Positions 1 through 8,750 of a stretch of 64,000 nucleotides of DNA are shown here, in pieces (the stretch's first letter is position 1; each line of letters opens with the position of its first letter). Position numbers and translations under genes: made by a program. Source of the DNA: Pseudomarimonas arenosa (lineage in GTDB: Bacteria; Pseudomonadota; Gammaproteobacteria; Xanthomonadales; Xanthomonadaceae). The notes beneath the pieces are model-generated. The model did not search any database. It saw only the letters and a list, made by a program, of their open reading frames with translations, and was not told where the DNA came from. The stretch covers positions 1 through 64,000 of the forward strand of contig NZ_JACYTR010000008.1 in NCBI RefSeq assembly GCF_014841215.1, written 5' to 3'.

Positions 1-17
1 GAATGAGGGCCGTGCCA

Positions 18-103
18 GCGCCGAAAGATCGCGAACACTCTGTTATCTCAACACCATCGGTCGAAACTCTCGCCCCGCTTGGAATTGCCGGATCTTTCGG
101 CGC
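18..103. repeat. 13-bp perfect inverted repeat, 60-bp spacer
   Basis: Bases 18-30 (GCGCCGAAAGATC) and 91-103 are exact reverse complements of each other. No gene is recognised in 1-142. The arms could pair in a transcript or form a palindromic intergenic element. The function is unknown. The left window edge may cut an upstream gene. Confidence 0.5.
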
Positions 104-142
104 GACCTCATGAAATATCCGGGTTAAAGGGCCTTGCCGGCT

Positions 143-622
143 TCAGCCGATATTGCTCAGTACGTAGTCCGCTGCCGACACCTTGAACTCGCCGGGCGCC
201 TCGACCCAGAGCTGCTTGACCACGCCGTTCTCCGCATACAGCGCGAAGCGCTTGCAGCGCAGTCCCATGCCAAAGCCACTGGCATCAAGTTCAAGGCCCA
301 GAGCCTTGGTGAACTCGGCATTGCCATCGGCCAGCATGTAGAGATCAGCCGGCGCTTCCGACTGCTTGCCCCAGGCGCTCATGACAAAGGCATCGTTGAC
401 GGCCATGCAGGCGACCTTGACCCCGCGCTGGCGAAACTCATCCATCTTCTCGACATAGCTCGGCAAGTGCCGCGCCGAACAGGTCGGGGTGAATGCACCG
501 GGTACGGCGAACAGCAGCACCTTGCTGTCCTTGCACAGGTCTTCGGTCGACAGCGTCTTGACGCCGTCTTGCAGGTAGTTCAGATCCGCCTTGGGCAGGG
601 TGTCGCCGATTTGAATACTCAT
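143..622 (-). CDS. peroxiredoxin, Prx5/AhpC-TSA type
   Basis: This is a 159-residue thiol peroxidase that reduces hydrogen peroxide and organic peroxides in the cytoplasm. The active-site segment PGAFTPTCS has the peroxidatic cysteine at residue 48, the Thr/Pro pattern typical of the Prx5 (redoxin) group, and length fits that family. The reading frame stays open upstream to base 871, but homology begins at MSIQIGD, so I start at 622. It is divergent from the Hsp20 gene, with 148 bases between them that must hold both promoters. The reductant (glutathione/glutaredoxin or thioredoxin) cannot be told from the sequence. Confidence 0.93.
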   Translation of the reverse strand: MSIQIGDTLPKADLNYLQDGVKTLSTEDLCKDSKVLLFAVPGAFTPTCSARHLPSYVEKMDEFRQRGVKVACMAVNDAFVMSAWGKQSEAPADLYMLADGNAEFTKALGLELDASGFGMGLRCKRFALYAENGVVKQLWVEAPGEFKVSAADYVLSNIG

Positions 623-770
623 TTGCGCTGCTCGGAAGAGGGAGGGGTGATGGTACCGGAAGCCGTCGCGTGGGACCCTCCAGTCGAATGGAGGGCTCTT
701 GAAATTTGCCGGTGAGGCGCCACTTTTGTTCACAGAACGGCAGCTGGCCGTGCCATCCAGGAGACTCGAA

Positions 771-1211
771 ATGACGCGTTTTTCGCATTGGGCCCTGCAA
801 CCCGCATTGCAGGACGAACTGAAGCAGGTGATGGAGAAATTCTTCGGCGAGCCGGACAACGACCAGAGCAATGTGGTGACCAGTCAGTGGGTGCCGCGGG
901 TGGATATTCGCGAAGAACCGGATCGTTTCGTGATCCTGGCCGATGTCCCCGGGGTCGATCCGCGCGAGATCGAGATTCACATGGAAAAAGGCATCCTGTC
1001 GATTCGCGGTGAGCGCAAGGCGTTGAATCAGGAAACCAGCCAGTACTCGCGGATCGAGCGTACGCACGGCACCTTCTATCGGCGCTTTGCCTTGCCTGAC
1101 ACTGCCAACCCGGACGGCATCGCTGCCAGTGGCAAGCTGGGTGTGCTCGAAATCAGCATCCCCAAGCGCCCGGAAACGACGCCGCGACGAATCAGCATTA
1201 ACGTCGACTAA
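771..1211 (+). CDS. Hsp20/alpha-crystallin small heat shock protein
   Basis: This is a 146-residue ATP-independent holdase that binds unfolding proteins in the cytoplasm. The alpha-crystallin domain covers roughly residues 40-140. It has the early VDIREEPD strand and the late GVLEISIPK strand, which is the A-x-x-x-G-V-L signature. The start at 771 is chosen because AGGAG lies just upstream (about 759-763) and the family begins near there, although the frame is open from 699. A DnaJ-type gene follows 122 bases downstream on the same strand, so the two probably form a proteostasis locus. Confidence 0.94.
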   Translation: MTRFSHWALQPALQDELKQVMEKFFGEPDNDQSNVVTSQWVPRVDIREEPDRFVILADVPGVDPREIEIHMEKGILSIRGERKALNQETSQYSRIERTHGTFYRRFALPDTANPDGIAASGKLGVLEISIPKRPETTPRRISINVD

Positions 1212-1232
1212 GTTTAGGGGCCTTCGATCTGC

Positions 1233-1256
1233 AGACCGGGTCATGTGACCCGGTCT
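1233..1256. terminator. hairpin after hsp20 (11-bp stem, no U tract)
   Basis: AGACCGGGTCA (1233-1243) and TGACCCGGTCT (1246-1256) pair perfectly around a 2-base centre, 22 bases after the Hsp20 stop codon. No T run follows, so it is not a canonical intrinsic terminator. It could be a transcript-end hairpin or an operator-like palindrome before the DnaJ gene. Confidence 0.4.
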
Positions 1257-1333
1257 CAGCGTGCCGCTTGCGGTAGTCTTGCGGTTTAAGGCCGCGGCTC
1301 CTGCGGCCCAACAGCCTGTGGCCGACACCTACG

Positions 1334-2218
1334 ATGCAGTTCAAGGATTACTACGACGCCCTTGGCGTCAAGCCCAATGCCGGTGCCGACGAAATCAAGG
1401 CGGCCTACCGCCGCCTGGCGCGACGCTATCACCCGGATGTCAGCAAGGAAGCTGGCGCGGAAGAGCGCTTCAAGGCAATCAATGAGGCCTACGAGGCCCT
1501 GCGTGACCCGGCCAAGCGTCAGGCCTACGATCAAATGCGCAGCCGGGGTTTTCGCGCTGGCGAGGAATTCCGTCCGCCGCCCGACATGGGGGGCGGATTT
1601 GGCTTCGACTGGAACGATGACATTTCCGGCACCCGAGCCGGTTTCAGTGATTTCTTCGAGTCGCTGTTCGGGCGCGCCAAGCGTGAGGCGCCTGCTTCCG
1701 CTCAACCGGTCAAAGAACAGGCCAGGATCGAGGTCGATCTGGAAACCGTTTACACCGGCGGCAAGCAGCGCATTTCAGTGCGCGGACGCGTGCTCGAAGT
1801 TCGCATTCCCAAGGGCATCCTGGAGGGCCAGCAGATTCGGCTGGCCGGACAGGCCAGTGGTGGCGGCGACTTGCTGCTTGATGTCAATTACCGTACTCAT
1901 CCGCAGTTCGAGGTCGAGGGCCGGGAGGTACGCGTGAAGCTCAAGTTGACGCCCTGGCAGGCGGCGCTTGGCGACGAAGTGACCGTGCCGACCCTGGGCG
2001 GTCCGGTGCAGTTGCGAGTGCCGGCCAACAGCGATACTGGCAAGCGCCTGCGACTACGCGGTCGCGGCCTGCCGGCCACCCTCCCGGGTGACCCATCGGG
2101 CGATGAAATCGTCATCATCGAAGTACATGCGCCGCCAGCGCATTCGGAAAAGCAGCGCGCGGCCTACGAACAGCTGCAGGCGGCGTTCGGCGCTAGCAAG
2201 GTGAAAGCCGGCGTATAG
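1334..2218 (+). CDS. cbpA: DnaJ C-terminal domain co-chaperone, CbpA-like
   Basis: This is a 294-residue type II Hsp40 that stimulates DnaK ATPase. The J domain occupies residues 1-70 and has the essential HPD triad at residues 33-35. A Gly/Phe-rich linker follows at about 72-110, then the two beta-barrel substrate-binding domains at about 120-285. The cysteine zinc finger of true DnaJ is absent. Length and order match CbpA (curved DNA-binding protein). The neighbouring Hsp20 gene supports a chaperone role. Whether it also binds DNA as E. coli CbpA does is not visible here. Confidence 0.92.
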   Translation: MQFKDYYDALGVKPNAGADEIKAAYRRLARRYHPDVSKEAGAEERFKAINEAYEALRDPAKRQAYDQMRSRGFRAGEEFRPPPDMGGGFGFDWNDDISGTRAGFSDFFESLFGRAKREAPASAQPVKEQARIEVDLETVYTGGKQRISVRGRVLEVRIPKGILEGQQIRLAGQASGGGDLLLDVNYRTHPQFEVEGREVRVKLKLTPWQAALGDEVTVPTLGGPVQLRVPANSDTGKRLRLRGRGLPATLPGDPSGDEIVIIEVHAPPAHSEKQRAAYEQLQAAFGASKVKAGV

Positions 2219-2240
2219 TGCCGGCCGGCGAAGTGCCGCG

Positions 2241-3065
2241 CTATTCGACTGACTGTGGCGGCCGGTAGCCGAAGAACGCCGCCAGCATCTTTTCCTGGCC
2301 GTCGTACTCGCCTTCCGCGACTTCGACGAAGCCTGTGGCGCCCAGTTCGGCCAGAATCTCGAACGCCGAGGGGTCGTCGCTCAGTTTCAGCAAGGCCGCT
2401 TTGACCGCGGCCTTGACCTCATCCGGTACCGTCGGGCCAGCAGAAAACGCGGCGCCCGGGTAATCCTTCGAGCGCGAGACCTCAACCAGGTTCGGGTATT
2501 GGTCTGCAATATGGACGGGTACCATGGCGGCCTCGGCGTCACCGGAAAACACCATCTCGACGCCGTCACGCCAGGTGCTGGCCTCGGATCTGATCTCGGG
2601 CTGAGCAATGGGGTTCTTGTACATTTCGGCTGCCAGGGCGAAGCCCATGCTGGGCGCCGGCATTGAGACGATGCGGCGACCGACCAGGGCGTTGAGGCCG
2701 GCGTCGGCCAACTCGGGGTCGGAAACCAGCAGCACGAACACGGCGCGCTCGGTCTTCTTCGCTAGCGGTTCAAAGCCTGCGCGCTTGGCGCGATAGTCGG
2801 TGAAGTGTGCTTCTTCAAAGGCGAAGTCGGTGGGCCGACTCTGGCGCAAGTCACGCCAGTAGAAGTGGTAGTTGCGGGTCGCCAGAATCTTGAAGGTGTG
2901 GCCGGTTTCCTTGCCCAGGTAGTCGAACAAGGGTTGATAGACTTCGGCGGCCTGATCGGGCGGATAGGAGGGCTCAACCGTCACCGTGTAGGTGTCTGCC
3001 CGGGCCTGCCAAGTAGCCGAAGCCAAGCCCAGCGCCAAGAGTCCACTCGCAACGATGTGCCTCAT
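2241..3065 (-). CDS. phosphate/phosphite/phosphonate-type periplasmic binding protein, PhnD-like
   Basis: The protein has 274 residues. An N-terminal signal peptide (about residues 1-23, ending in ARA-D) precedes a PhnD-like substrate-binding fold. It begins with the PSYPPDQAAEVYQPLFDYL region typical of these proteins and contains PAPSMGFALAAEM, resembling the anion-binding helix start. No ABC permease or ATPase gene lies nearby, so it is an orphan. Orphan PhnD-like proteins can also be sensor or ligand proteins, so transport of phosphonate is not established. Confidence 0.8.
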   Translation of the reverse strand: MRHIVASGLLALGLASATWQARADTYTVTVEPSYPPDQAAEVYQPLFDYLGKETGHTFKILATRNYHFYWRDLRQSRPTDFAFEEAHFTDYRAKRAGFEPLAKKTERAVFVLLVSDPELADAGLNALVGRRIVSMPAPSMGFALAAEMYKNPIAQPEIRSEASTWRDGVEMVFSGDAEAAMVPVHIADQYPNLVEVSRSKDYPGAAFSAGPTVPDEVKAAVKAALLKLSDDPSAFEILAELGATGFVEVAEGEYDGQEKMLAAFFGYRPPQSVE

Positions 3066-3178
3066 GACGTTCCTCCCTTTGTTTAACTCGTGCTATAGCA
3101 GAAATGTGCTTCAAAGCCAACGCCTTCAGCGGCCAGCGCCGGGTACGGCGCGGCCGCCTGAGAATCGGCTCCGCAATG

Positions 3179-4015
3179 CTAGCCTGCAGACCAAGTGGGT
3201 GATAAGTACGTGAAGGCAGCAAGTGGGTTTGATAGCGGTTCAGGCTGTTCAAGCGGTAGAACGGCCAGCACCTGATGATTCACCGAGTTGGACACCACGC
3301 TGCCGACTTCGCGTTGTTGGTGCAGGATGGCGTCTCCGCACTGAACCTCGCCGGTATGTGCCAGTAGCTGCAGCCCGCGCTTGGCCTTGCCGAGGAAATG
3401 TGTTCGCGACACGATCTCCTGGCCCGGGTAGCAGCCTTTGTTCAGGCTGAACGCGTGGCGACGGTTCAATCCCAGCATCTGCGGCGTGAACTGGTCGCGG
3501 TTGGCGTCCTGCAAGCGCACGATACCGGCCTCAAGATCGGCCAGTTGCCACGCCGCCTCGGCGGCTGCCCGTGCCGCGGCATCCGGCGGTGTCAGGTCCG
3601 GGGCGTGTTCAAACCAGGTCAGCGATCGTTGCCCGTCCCAGCTCAGCGTCATGCCCGACCTGGCCGAGGCGACGACTGGCTGAAACCAGGTCTGCGCCTC
3701 CGGCATCGCCTGGATCTGCAGCTTGCTGCGAAACAGTAATCGCTGAAGCGCGCTGATAAGGGCCGCGCCGTCCTGATCGGGGCAGATGGCAGCGAAGCGC
3801 TGATCGTCGAGTCGCAGTAGCAGGAACAGGTGAATCAATTTGCCTTTGGCCGTCAACATGCCGGTCCACTGTGAATCGCCGGCCTGGCGCAGTTGCCGAA
3901 CGTCATTCATCAGTTGACGTTGCAGGAAGTCTGCGGCGTCAGCGCCGCTGATCTGCACGGTGTCGAAGGGCAGCGGAAATGCCGCTACATCAAGGGAGTA
4001 GACTGCGTCAATCAT
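3179..4015 (-). CDS. ygfZ: tRNA-modifying/Fe-S protein YgfZ (folate-binding GcvT-like)
   Basis: This is a 278-residue protein of the GcvT-like folate-binding fold that supports Fe-S cluster enzymes and tRNA thiomethylation. The signature loop is KGCYPGQE at residues 193-200, with Cys195. The family consensus has Thr where this protein has Pro197. I start at MIDAVYSL (4015); the frame is open to 4294 but the extra segment has no family similarity. It is divergent from the sdh operon. That fits, because YgfZ helps Fe-S enzymes and SdhB carries three clusters. Confidence 0.9.
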   Translation of the reverse strand: MIDAVYSLDVAAFPLPFDTVQISGADAADFLQRQLMNDVRQLRQAGDSQWTGMLTAKGKLIHLFLLLRLDDQRFAAICPDQDGAALISALQRLLFRSKLQIQAMPEAQTWFQPVVASARSGMTLSWDGQRSLTWFEHAPDLTPPDAAARAAAEAAWQLADLEAGIVRLQDANRDQFTPQMLGLNRRHAFSLNKGCYPGQEIVSRTHFLGKAKRGLQLLAHTGEVQCGDAILHQQREVGSVVSNSVNHQVLAVLPLEQPEPLSNPLAAFTYLSPTWSAG

Positions 4016-4314
4016 GGTTTTTGCTTGCTCGAAGGGGGGCTGCGTATTACGCTTCAGCGCGTCTGGAGCGGGGTCATGATGACAGAGCGGGAAGACCAAA
4101 GGGGAGCGGCGGAGCTTCCGGCCGACGGTCAGCAGCCGCCGCACGGCGTTTCTGAGCGGCCTGTCGAGGTCGGTGGCCGCGAAGGCCCTGAGCCCACCCG
4201 ATTCGGCGACTGGGAAAAGAACGGTCGCTGCATCGATTTTTGATTTTCTCATCGTGCCGTTCCGAAGCGGCGGATGGATGTCTGGTTTACACAATTGACG
4301 AGCGAGATACTCCG
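4016..4314. other. divergent intergenic region ygfZ / sdhC
   Basis: There are 299 bases between the ygfZ start and the chosen sdhC start. Reading frames cross it on both strands, but none resembles a known protein. It presumably holds the promoters for ygfZ and the sdh operon. I could not pick out a convincing -35/-10 pair. Confidence 0.4.
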
Positions 4315-4713
4315 GTGAGTACTAGCAAACACGCACGCCCACTTTCGCCGCATCTGCAGGTCTATCGCTGGCAGATCACAATGGTGATGTCGATCCTCCA
4401 CCGGGCCACGGGTGTGGCGCTTGCGGTGGGGGCGTTTCTGGTCGCTGCCTGGTTGGTGGCGGTGGCCGGCGGGGCAGAAAGTTATGCCGGTTTCACGGCC
4501 CTGCTTAACACCCTGGTTGGCAAGGTGGCGCTGGCCGGATTCAGCGCCTGCCTGATCTATCATCTGCTCAATGGCCTGCGCCACTTGTGGTGGGACATGG
4601 GCCATGGCTACGAGATCCCCAAGGTATACGCTACCGGCTGGACGGTCTGGGTGCTGACCATCGCGCTGACTGCCGGCTTGTGGTTTGTCGCATTCACCGG
4701 AGGTGCCGCATGA
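4315..4713 (+). CDS. sdhC: succinate dehydrogenase cytochrome b556 subunit
   Basis: This is a 132-residue membrane anchor of complex II that helps bind haem b and ubiquinone. It contains the SPHLQVYRWQ quinone-side segment, the HRATGVAL motif at the start of the first membrane helix, and the haem-ligand region HLLNGLRHLWWD. Three transmembrane helices are visible. I chose GTG at 4315 because family similarity starts there. A TTG at 4240 would add 25 residues without similarity. Its stop overlaps sdhD by ATGA. Confidence 0.93.
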   Translation: MSTSKHARPLSPHLQVYRWQITMVMSILHRATGVALAVGAFLVAAWLVAVAGGAESYAGFTALLNTLVGKVALAGFSACLIYHLLNGLRHLWWDMGHGYEIPKVYATGWTVWVLTIALTAGLWFVAFTGGAA

Positions 4714-5090
4714 GTCTCCGGCATCCAATTGCCCGCGCCCGAGGCCTCGGTTCGGCCAAGGAAGGTACCCATCATTGGTGGCTACAGCGCCTGACCGCCA
4801 TCGCCCTGGCCTTGCTCTCGCCCTGGTTTGTCATCACCGCCGTCTGCCTGCTTTCAGCTGACTATGCGACGGTACGCAGCACTCTGGCGCAGCCGTTGAA
4901 CGCCACCTTGATGCTGACCTTCGTATTGTCACTGTTCTGGCATGCGAAGTTGGGCCTGCAAGTGGTGGTCGAGGACTACATCCACACGCGCTGGCTCGAG
5001 GTCACCCTGCAAGTGACCATCATGTTTGCCTGCGCCCTGGCCAGTCTGGCCTCACTGATCGCCGTTGCACGCATCGCCATCGCCAGCTAG
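4710..5090 (+). CDS. sdhD: succinate dehydrogenase hydrophobic membrane anchor subunit
   Basis: This is a 126-residue second membrane anchor of complex II. It has three membrane helices (about residues 22-45, 55-78 and 92-117). The first contains [13 protein letters not shown], and [13 protein letters not shown] carries the quinone/haem-side residues of the SdhD family. Its ATG lies inside the sdhC stop (ATGA), which points to translational coupling. sdhA follows 11 bases later. Confidence 0.93.
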   Translation: MSLRHPIARARGLGSAKEGTHHWWLQRLTAIALALLSPWFVITAVCLLSADYATVRSTLAQPLNATLMLTFVLSLFWHAKLGLQVVVEDYIHTRWLEVTLQVTIMFACALASLASLIAVARIAIAS

Positions 5091-5101
5091 AGCTAAGGGA
5101 T

Positions 5102-6889
5102 ATGAGCGCTTACAAGATTCAGGAACACAAGTACGACATGGTGGTCGTGGGTGCTGGCGGCGCTGGCCTGCGGGCAACGTTTGGACTGGCCGCCAAAGGT
5201 CTCAACACCGCCTGCATCACCAAGGTCTTCCCAACGCGGTCTCATACGGTGGCGGCGCAGGGCGGCATTTCGGCCGCGCTGGCCAACATGGGTGAGGACG
5301 ACTGGCGCTTTCACTTCTACGACACCATCAAGGGCTCGGATTGGCTGGGTGATCAGGACGCCATCGAGTACATGTGTCGCGAAGCGATTCCGGCGATCAT
5401 CGAGCTGGAGCACTACGGTGTGCCGTTCTCGCGTACCGAAGACGGCAAGATTTATCAGCGGCCGTTCGGTGGCATGACCACCCACTACGGCAAGGGCACC
5501 GCGCAACGTACCTGTGCAGCAGCCGACCGCACCGGTCATGCCATTCTGCATACCCTGTACCAGCAATCGCTGGCGCATGATGCGCGTTTCTTCATCGAGT
5601 ATTTTGCGCTCGATCTGATCATGGACGAGGAGGGCGCCTGCCGAGGCGTCTTAGCCATCGACTTGTCCACGGGCGAGCTGCATCTGTTTCGCGCTCAGGG
5701 CGTGGTCCTGGCCACCGGCGGTTACGGCCGTGCCTACTTCTCGGCCACCTCGGCCCACACCTGTACCGGCGACGGCGGCGGCATGGCGCTGCGTGCGGGT
5801 CTGCCCATGCAGGACATGGAATTCGTGCAGTTCCATCCGACCGGAATCTACGGCGCTGGCTGCCTCATTACCGAGGGCGTGCGCGGCGAGGGTGGCGTGC
5901 TGCGCAACGCGAACGGTGAGCGCTTCATGGAGCGCTACGCGCCGAATGCGAAGGATCTGGCCTCGCGCGATGTGGTCAGTCGGTCGATGACCATCGAGAT
6001 TCGCGAGGGTCGCGGCGTGGGCCCGGACAAGGACCACATCTTCCTTGAACTGATGCATCTTGGCCCGGAAGTGATTCACGAAAAGCTGCCGGGTATCGCT
6101 GAAACGGCCAAGATCTTTGCCGGCGTTGATGTCACCAAGCAACCGATTCCGGTGTTGCCGACCGTGCACTACAACATGGGCGGATTGCAGACCAATTATC
6201 ACGGTGAAGTGGTCACCTTGCGTGACGGCAATCCTGATTCGGTGGTGCCTGGCCTGTATGCTATCGGTGAAGCTGCCTGTGTTTCGGTGCATGGCGCGAA
6301 CCGGCTGGGGTCGAATTCGTTGCTTGACCTGGTGGTGTTCGGACGCGCCGTCGCGAACCGCTGCGCCGAAACCATCAAGCCCAATTCGATTCACAAAGCC
6401 TTGCCCAGTTCAGCCACTGACAAGGCCATCGCTAATCTGGACAAGCTCCGTCATGCCAAGGGCGGCACGCCGACGGCCGAACTGCGCAACCAGATGCAAC
6501 GCACCATGCAGAACCACGCAGCGGTGTTCCGCACCAGCCAGTCGTTGAGCGAGGGTGTGGAGAAGATTCGCAAGATCCACGCTGGATTTGCCGACGTGCG
6601 GGTGGAAGATCGCTCCCTGATCTGGAACTCCGACCTGATCGAAACCCTGGAGCTGCAGAATTTGCTGTCGCAGGCGGTGGTGACCATGGTGTCGGCGGAA
6701 AACCGCAAGGAGTCTCGCGGCGCTCACGCGCACGAAGACTTCCCGGACCGCGACGACAGCAACTGGCACAAACACACCCTGTGCTGGATTGATGAGGCCG
6801 GCAACACCAAGATCGATTATCGACCGGTACACATGTACACCCTTACCAAGGATGTCGATGTGGTGCCGCCGAAAGCCCGCACGTATTAA
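5102..6889 (+). CDS. sdhA: succinate dehydrogenase flavoprotein subunit
   Basis: This 595-residue catalytic subunit oxidises succinate to fumarate on the cytoplasmic face of complex II. The dinucleotide-binding loop GAGGAG is at about residues 17-22. The FAD-linking histidine is His48 in [11 protein letters not shown]. The substrate-side [14 protein letters not shown] segment and the C-terminal domain ending in PKARTY are complete. Covalent FAD attachment needs SdhE, which is encoded four genes downstream in the same operon. Confidence 0.98.
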   Translation: MSAYKIQEHKYDMVVVGAGGAGLRATFGLAAKGLNTACITKVFPTRSHTVAAQGGISAALANMGEDDWRFHFYDTIKGSDWLGDQDAIEYMCREAIPAIIELEHYGVPFSRTEDGKIYQRPFGGMTTHYGKGTAQRTCAAADRTGHAILHTLYQQSLAHDARFFIEYFALDLIMDEEGACRGVLAIDLSTGELHLFRAQGVVLATGGYGRAYFSATSAHTCTGDGGGMALRAGLPMQDMEFVQFHPTGIYGAGCLITEGVRGEGGVLRNANGERFMERYAPNAKDLASRDVVSRSMTIEIREGRGVGPDKDHIFLELMHLGPEVIHEKLPGIAETAKIFAGVDVTKQPIPVLPTVHYNMGGLQTNYHGEVVTLRDGNPDSVVPGLYAIGEAACVSVHGANRLGSNSLLDLVVFGRAVANRCAETIKPNSIHKALPSSATDKAIANLDKLRHAKGGTPTAELRNQMQRTMQNHAAVFRTSQSLSEGVEKIRKIHAGFADVRVEDRSLIWNSDLIETLELQNLLSQAVVTMVSAENRKESRGAHAHEDFPDRDDSNWHKHTLCWIDEAGNTKIDYRPVHMYTLTKDVDVVPPKARTY

Positions 6890-6933
6890 GAGCCGGGATG
6901 CGGGGCTCGCAGCAGCGCTGGTAGTCCCGCCTT

Positions 6934-6967
6934 CGAATCCCGAATCCCGAATCTCGAATCCCGGATT
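6934..6967. repeat. heptamer array CGAATCC in sdhA-sdhB gap
   Basis: Nearly five tandem copies of the 7-mer CGAATCC lie between sdhA and sdhB. Unit starts are 6934, 6941, 6948 (variant CGAATCT), 6955 and a partial unit at 6962. The sequence is the same heptamer family as the arms between fadA and fadN at 26 kb. No clear matching inverted arm lies upstream here. Confidence 0.75.
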
Positions 6968-6975
6968 AAGCAGCC

Positions 6976-7761
6976 ATGGCAGAGTTCACCCTCCCGAAGA
7001 ATTCCAAGGTCCAGAAGGGCAAGCACTTCCCGGCAAAAGATGCCAAGGGCAAGGTGCGCACCTTCAAGATCTACCGCTGGAATCCGGATGACGGTGCCAA
7101 TCCGCGCGTCGATACCTATGAAGTTGATCTGGGCAGTTGTGGCCCGATGGTGTTGGACGCGCTGATCAAGATCAAGAACGAGATCGACCCGACGCTGACC
7201 TTCCGGCGCTCATGCCGTGAAGGCATCTGCGGCAGCTGTGCGATGAATATCGACGGCACCAATACGCTGGCCTGTACCAAGGCAATCGATGATTGCAAGG
7301 GTGGCCAGGTGCCGATCTATCCGCTGCCGCATATGGAGGTGGTGAAGGATCTGGTGCCTGATCTCACCCATTTCTATGCCCAGTATGCGTCGATCCGCCC
7401 CTGGCTGCGCACGCAAAGCGCACCGCCGCCGGATCGCGAGCGGCTGCAGTCGCCGGAAGATCGCAAGAAACTCGATGGTCTGTACGAATGCATTCTCTGT
7501 GCATGTTGTTCCACCAGCTGCCCGAGCTACTGGTGGAATGGTGACCGTTACCTCGGCCCCGCCATCCTGTTGCAGGCCTATCGCTGGATCATCGATTCGC
7601 GTGATGAAGACACCGGTGCACGATTGGATGATCTGGAAGATCCGTTCCGCCTATATCGCTGCCACACCATCATGAACTGCGCGCGCACCTGCCCGAAAGG
7701 TCTCAATCCGGCCAAGGCGATTGGTGAGATCAAGAAGCTGATGTTGCAGCGGCGCGGATGA
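6976..7761 (+). CDS. sdhB: succinate dehydrogenase iron-sulfur subunit
   Basis: This 261-residue subunit passes electrons from FAD to quinone. The N-terminal 2Fe-2S ligands lie in CREGICGSC and the following TLAC. The C-terminal ferredoxin domain has [12 protein letters not shown] and the [17 protein letters not shown] segment for the 4Fe-4S and 3Fe-4S clusters. Length matches the family. A 4-base overlap couples it to the next small gene. Confidence 0.98.
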   Translation: MAEFTLPKNSKVQKGKHFPAKDAKGKVRTFKIYRWNPDDGANPRVDTYEVDLGSCGPMVLDALIKIKNEIDPTLTFRRSCREGICGSCAMNIDGTNTLACTKAIDDCKGGQVPIYPLPHMEVVKDLVPDLTHFYAQYASIRPWLRTQSAPPPDRERLQSPEDRKKLDGLYECILCACCSTSCPSYWWNGDRYLGPAILLQAYRWIIDSRDEDTGARLDDLEDPFRLYRCHTIMNCARTCPKGLNPAKAIGEIKKLMLQRRG

Positions 7762-8066
7762 GTATTCGTCGACGCTTGCGAGCTGCGTTCGAGAATAGCC
7801 ATCCAGAGGACCGGGGCGGCGCTCATGCGCGGCCGTTCTTCCGGTTGCTCGCCTTGCTGTTCTGTGCACTGGTGGCCCTGATTCCCTACAGCATCATTCG
7901 CGCCTGGTGGTTGGGCGAAGCCCCACCTGATACCAGCGCATTGCAGGATGCGGCACTGATCCTGGGCGGTGGCACCATGACCCTTTGTTTCGCCTTCGTG
8001 GCGATCACCGCACGGGTGCCTGCAGCGTTGTGGCGACTGTGGTGGAGGATCACCAAGCTTGTCTGA
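7758..8066 (+). CDS. small two-helix membrane protein in sdh operon
   Basis: I do not recognise this 102-residue protein. It has a basic N-terminus, two hydrophobic segments (about residues 27-49 and 64-84) and an Arg/Trp-rich C-terminus ([10 protein letters not shown]). It overlaps sdhB by 4 bases and sdhE by 8 bases, so it is translated as part of the complex II operon. A role in complex II assembly or as an accessory subunit is inferred from position only. Confidence 0.75.
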   Translation: MSIRRRLRAAFENSHPEDRGGAHARPFFRLLALLFCALVALIPYSIIRAWWLGEAPPDTSALQDAALILGGGTMTLCFAFVAITARVPAALWRLWWRITKLV

Positions 8067-8310
8067 TCCCGTTGCCGAGCTGCGTCGGTTGCGCTGGCGC
8101 TGCCGGCGCGGCATGCGCGAACTGGATCAGTTGATGGAACGCTATCTGGATCGGTGCTGGTTCGAAGCCAGCACCGAAGAACGCGCGCGATTCGAGCAAC
8201 TGCTGGCTACCGAAGACGACAAACTCTGGCGTTGGTTCATGGGCCGCGAGCCGGTCGACGATCCAGCTTTGCGGGGCATGGTTGAACGACTACTCCAGCT
8301 GCCGCCTTGA
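8059..8310 (+). CDS. sdhE: FAD assembly factor SdhE (YgfY/CptB)
   Basis: This 83-residue DUF339 protein promotes covalent attachment of FAD to SdhA. The signature RGMRE (residues 17-21, R-G-x-x-E) is present within RRLRWRCRRGMRELD. The start is TTG at 8059 inside the end of the preceding gene; a later start would lose the conserved N-terminal helix. In E. coli sdhE sits apart from sdhCDAB next to ygfX. Here it sits in the sdh operon and still keeps ygfX. Confidence 0.92.
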   Translation: MSDPVAELRRLRWRCRRGMRELDQLMERYLDRCWFEASTEERARFEQLLATEDDKLWRWFMGREPVDDPALRGMVERLLQLPP

Positions 8311-8722
8311 GCAGTCGCGGTCGATGCTGGTTGCGCTTTGGTCGGCCGAACTGCTGGTGGCTGCACTGAGCGCTGCCGCCATCGGGCTCAGTGCGATCAA
8401 TCACTGGGCAGTGTGGCTGCTGTGGCTCGGAATCTGTGTACTCAATCGTCGCCACAGCCAGGCGCTTTCGAACTGGACCTACCTGCGTCTTCGCGTCCCC
8501 GATGCCTTGGAAGTCGGGGGCGGTGATGGCGGCGCGGGAACTCAGCGTTGGTTGCCGTGGTCCGGAGTACGGCAGTTTGGTCCGCTGTTGCTGTTGCAGG
8601 TTCGCGACCAGCGGCAGACGCGGGGCTTTCTGCTACTGCCCTCGCTGCTATCACGTGAGGACCAGCGCCGCTTGCATCGCTGTTTGGCCTTGATGAAGCC
8701 GGAGGCCGGGCAAAGCGTGTAA
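8282..8722 (+). CDS. ygfX: YgfX family protein (CptA-like)
   Basis: This is a 146-residue protein with two closely spaced membrane segments at about residues 14-55 and a soluble C-terminal half, as in YgfX/CptA. The TTG start at 8282 overlaps sdhE by 29 bases; an ATG at 8324 would start just before the first helix. The assignment rests on topology, the SR-x-M segment before helix 1, and adjacency to sdhE, which mirrors the E. coli ygfYX pair. In E. coli, YgfX has been described as a membrane toxin acting on cell division and as a partner of SdhE. Neither role can be read from sequence. Confidence 0.75.
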   Translation: MNDYSSCRLEQSRSMLVALWSAELLVAALSAAAIGLSAINHWAVWLLWLGICVLNRRHSQALSNWTYLRLRVPDALEVGGGDGGAGTQRWLPWSGVRQFGPLLLLQVRDQRQTRGFLLLPSLLSREDQRRLHRCLALMKPEAGQSV

Positions 8723-8750
8723 TCTTGGCCGCTCAAGAATTCGGATCACC

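Noticed and set aside
134-715. 193-codon frame on the plus strand at the left end
   Set aside because: It runs antisense to the peroxiredoxin gene, whose family residues are intact; no similarity is visible in this frame.
4016-4294. N-terminal extension of YgfZ
   Set aside because: The extra 93 codons lack family similarity, and ATG 4015 is where homology starts.
5651-6394. 247-codon minus-strand frame inside sdhA
   Set aside because: It is a high-G+C antisense shadow of a conserved gene and has no ribosome site or family motif.
6934-6967. Heptamer array as a CRISPR or minisatellite in coding sequence
   Set aside because: The unit is 7 bases with no spacers, and it lies wholly between sdhA and sdhB.
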